The position numbers were made by a program, and so were the translations under genes. From positions 1-58,797 of the forward strand of contig SVTR01000019.1 of the NCBI GenBank assembly GCA_015063685.1: DNA of 58,797 nt, written 5' to 3'. Position 1 is the stretch's first letter. Every line of letters starts with the position of its first letter. Source of the DNA: Oscillospiraceae bacterium. GTDB lineage: Bacteria > Bacillota > Clostridia > Oscillospirales > CAG-272. This document shows positions 58,433 to 58,797 of this stretch, one piece after another. The notes below the pieces were generated by a model. It saw nothing but the letters and a program-made list of their open reading frames with translations, had not been told where the DNA came from and did not search any database.

Positions 58433-58461
58433 ATTATAGCACATAATTTCGGTTTTGTAAA
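58433..58461 (-). promoter_or_regulatory. Promoter of the DUF6809-like gene
   Basis: On the minus strand, TTTACA (58461-58456), a 17-base spacer and TATAAT (58438-58433). The leader to 58241 is AT-rich and contains a GTGCG/CGCAC hairpin (58264-58287). Confidence 0.82.
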
Positions 58462-58483
58462 GGGGGAAAATGGGGGGGAAAGA

Positions 58484-58691
58484 TAAATTGTTGTTTACCA
58501 CCTGCGGTGGGGGCGGCCGTGCCGCGGCCAACGCCGGGGATGTTCAACCCATGCGAACTGCATCCCGCGATGGGTAGTTGGTTAGATAAATTGTTGTTTA
58601 GCGGGCAGTGCCCGCGGCCAACGCTCGGGGTAGTGCATCCTATGCGTACCACATACCACGATGGAGAGTTGGTCAACAAAATTGTTGTTTA
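58484..58691 (+). repeat. Two tandem R3 units
   Basis: Unit a (58484-58586) and unit b (58587-~58677) each begin TAAATTGTTGTTTA. A third head (AAAATTGTTGTTTA) follows at about 58678-58691. Unit b contains the complete GCGGGCAGTGCCCGC hairpin and CCAACGCTCGGGG. Tandem copies with a shared boundary show the unit length is about 90-103 bases. Confidence 0.87.
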
Positions 58692-58713
58692 CGGTTTTCT
58701 GAGCAACATGGTC

Positions 58714-58797
58714 GTAGGGGCGAACTGTGTTCGCCCGTAATAAAAAATATATTGATAAGCAAAGGCTTTGGGGGAACGGCGGGCGAACGCAGTTCGC
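58714..58797. repeat. R2 hairpin pair, copy f, right arm cut by the window
   Basis: The left hairpin GTAGGGGCGAACTGTGTTCG has stem GGGCGAAC/GTTCGCCC. The right inverted copy begins CGGGCGAACGCAGTTCGC and is truncated at 58797. The stem sequence differs from all other pairs. Confidence 0.85.

Overview
The window looks like a chromosomal segment of an anaerobic gut-type Bacillota of class Clostridia (Oscillospirales or Christensenellales-like). The reasons are the SigI/RsgI pair, an ECF sigma/anchor gene type that is common in gut Clostridia, FeoA/FeoB with a FeoB-associated Cys-rich peptide, Gly/Glu-rich lipoproteins, many plant-glycan hydrolases, GC-rich codon use, and strong TTGACA-17-TATAAT promoters with AGGAGG ribosome sites. 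There is no rRNA, tRNA, phage, plasmid or CRISPR signature. About 44 protein genes are supported. The non-coding space is unusually rich in small structured repeats.

Layout. 1-4.1 kb: a TEKATEAA-repeat lipoprotein, an SGNH esterase, an Fe-S aldo/keto reductase and a small acidic lipoprotein. 4.1-6.9 kb: an operon of a membrane protein, an AlaX-type tRNA editing protein and a GH43-like enzyme. 7.1-10.8 kb: the iron(II) operon feoA-feoB-Cys-rich peptide-HMA protein, with two DtxR-like inverted repeats. 10.8-15.6 kb: serine metabolism, with serC and serA for synthesis and an L-serine dehydratase co-transcribed with a ThyX-fold-like protein. 15.6-22.9 kb: three adjacent ECF sigma/membrane-anchored partner pairs. 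22.9-27.8 kb: a heterodimeric ABC exporter and a membrane protein. 27.9-41 kb: rsuA, glycoside hydrolases (including GH127), tex, glpK and a lysophospholipase-like hydrolase, separated by long repeat-filled gaps. 41.2-43.3 kb: sigI-rsgI. 43.4-48.9 kb: an ABC sugar-type binding lipoprotein, a PHP phosphoesterase and the Trk potassium system. 49-55.1 kb: a GH78 rhamnosidase operon with an MBL hydrolase and a second GH78-like enzyme. 55.1-58.2 kb: nth, pepF and a DUF6809-like gene.

Main point of interest. The 15.6-22.9 kb region holds three paralogous sigma/transmembrane partner pairs. Each pair overlaps by ATGA. Each partner has a very short cytoplasmic tail, an almost invariant RFMNSGWGVAVIC juxtamembrane/TM segment and a diversified extracytoplasmic part with tandem Ig-like domains. 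All three sigma genes carry the same 42-bp upstream element (RTGAMAGAT-N15-GTGTAT-N4-GTGAARGC) with identical spacing, which is best read as a shared autoregulated ECF promoter. A fourth envelope-sensing pair (SigI/RsgI with an Asn-Pro self-cleavage motif) lies 20 kb away, so the region is rich in surface sensing next to surface glycan degradation.

The second point is the repeat landscape. It has a 157-159 bp MITE with 6-bp target duplications (three copies). It also has several families of hairpin repeats that occur as convergent inverted pairs with compensatory stem changes, and a ~90-bp unit bounded by TAAATTGTTGTTTA that supplies the stop codons of two genes. Finally, it has a 632-bp fold-back element after glpK.
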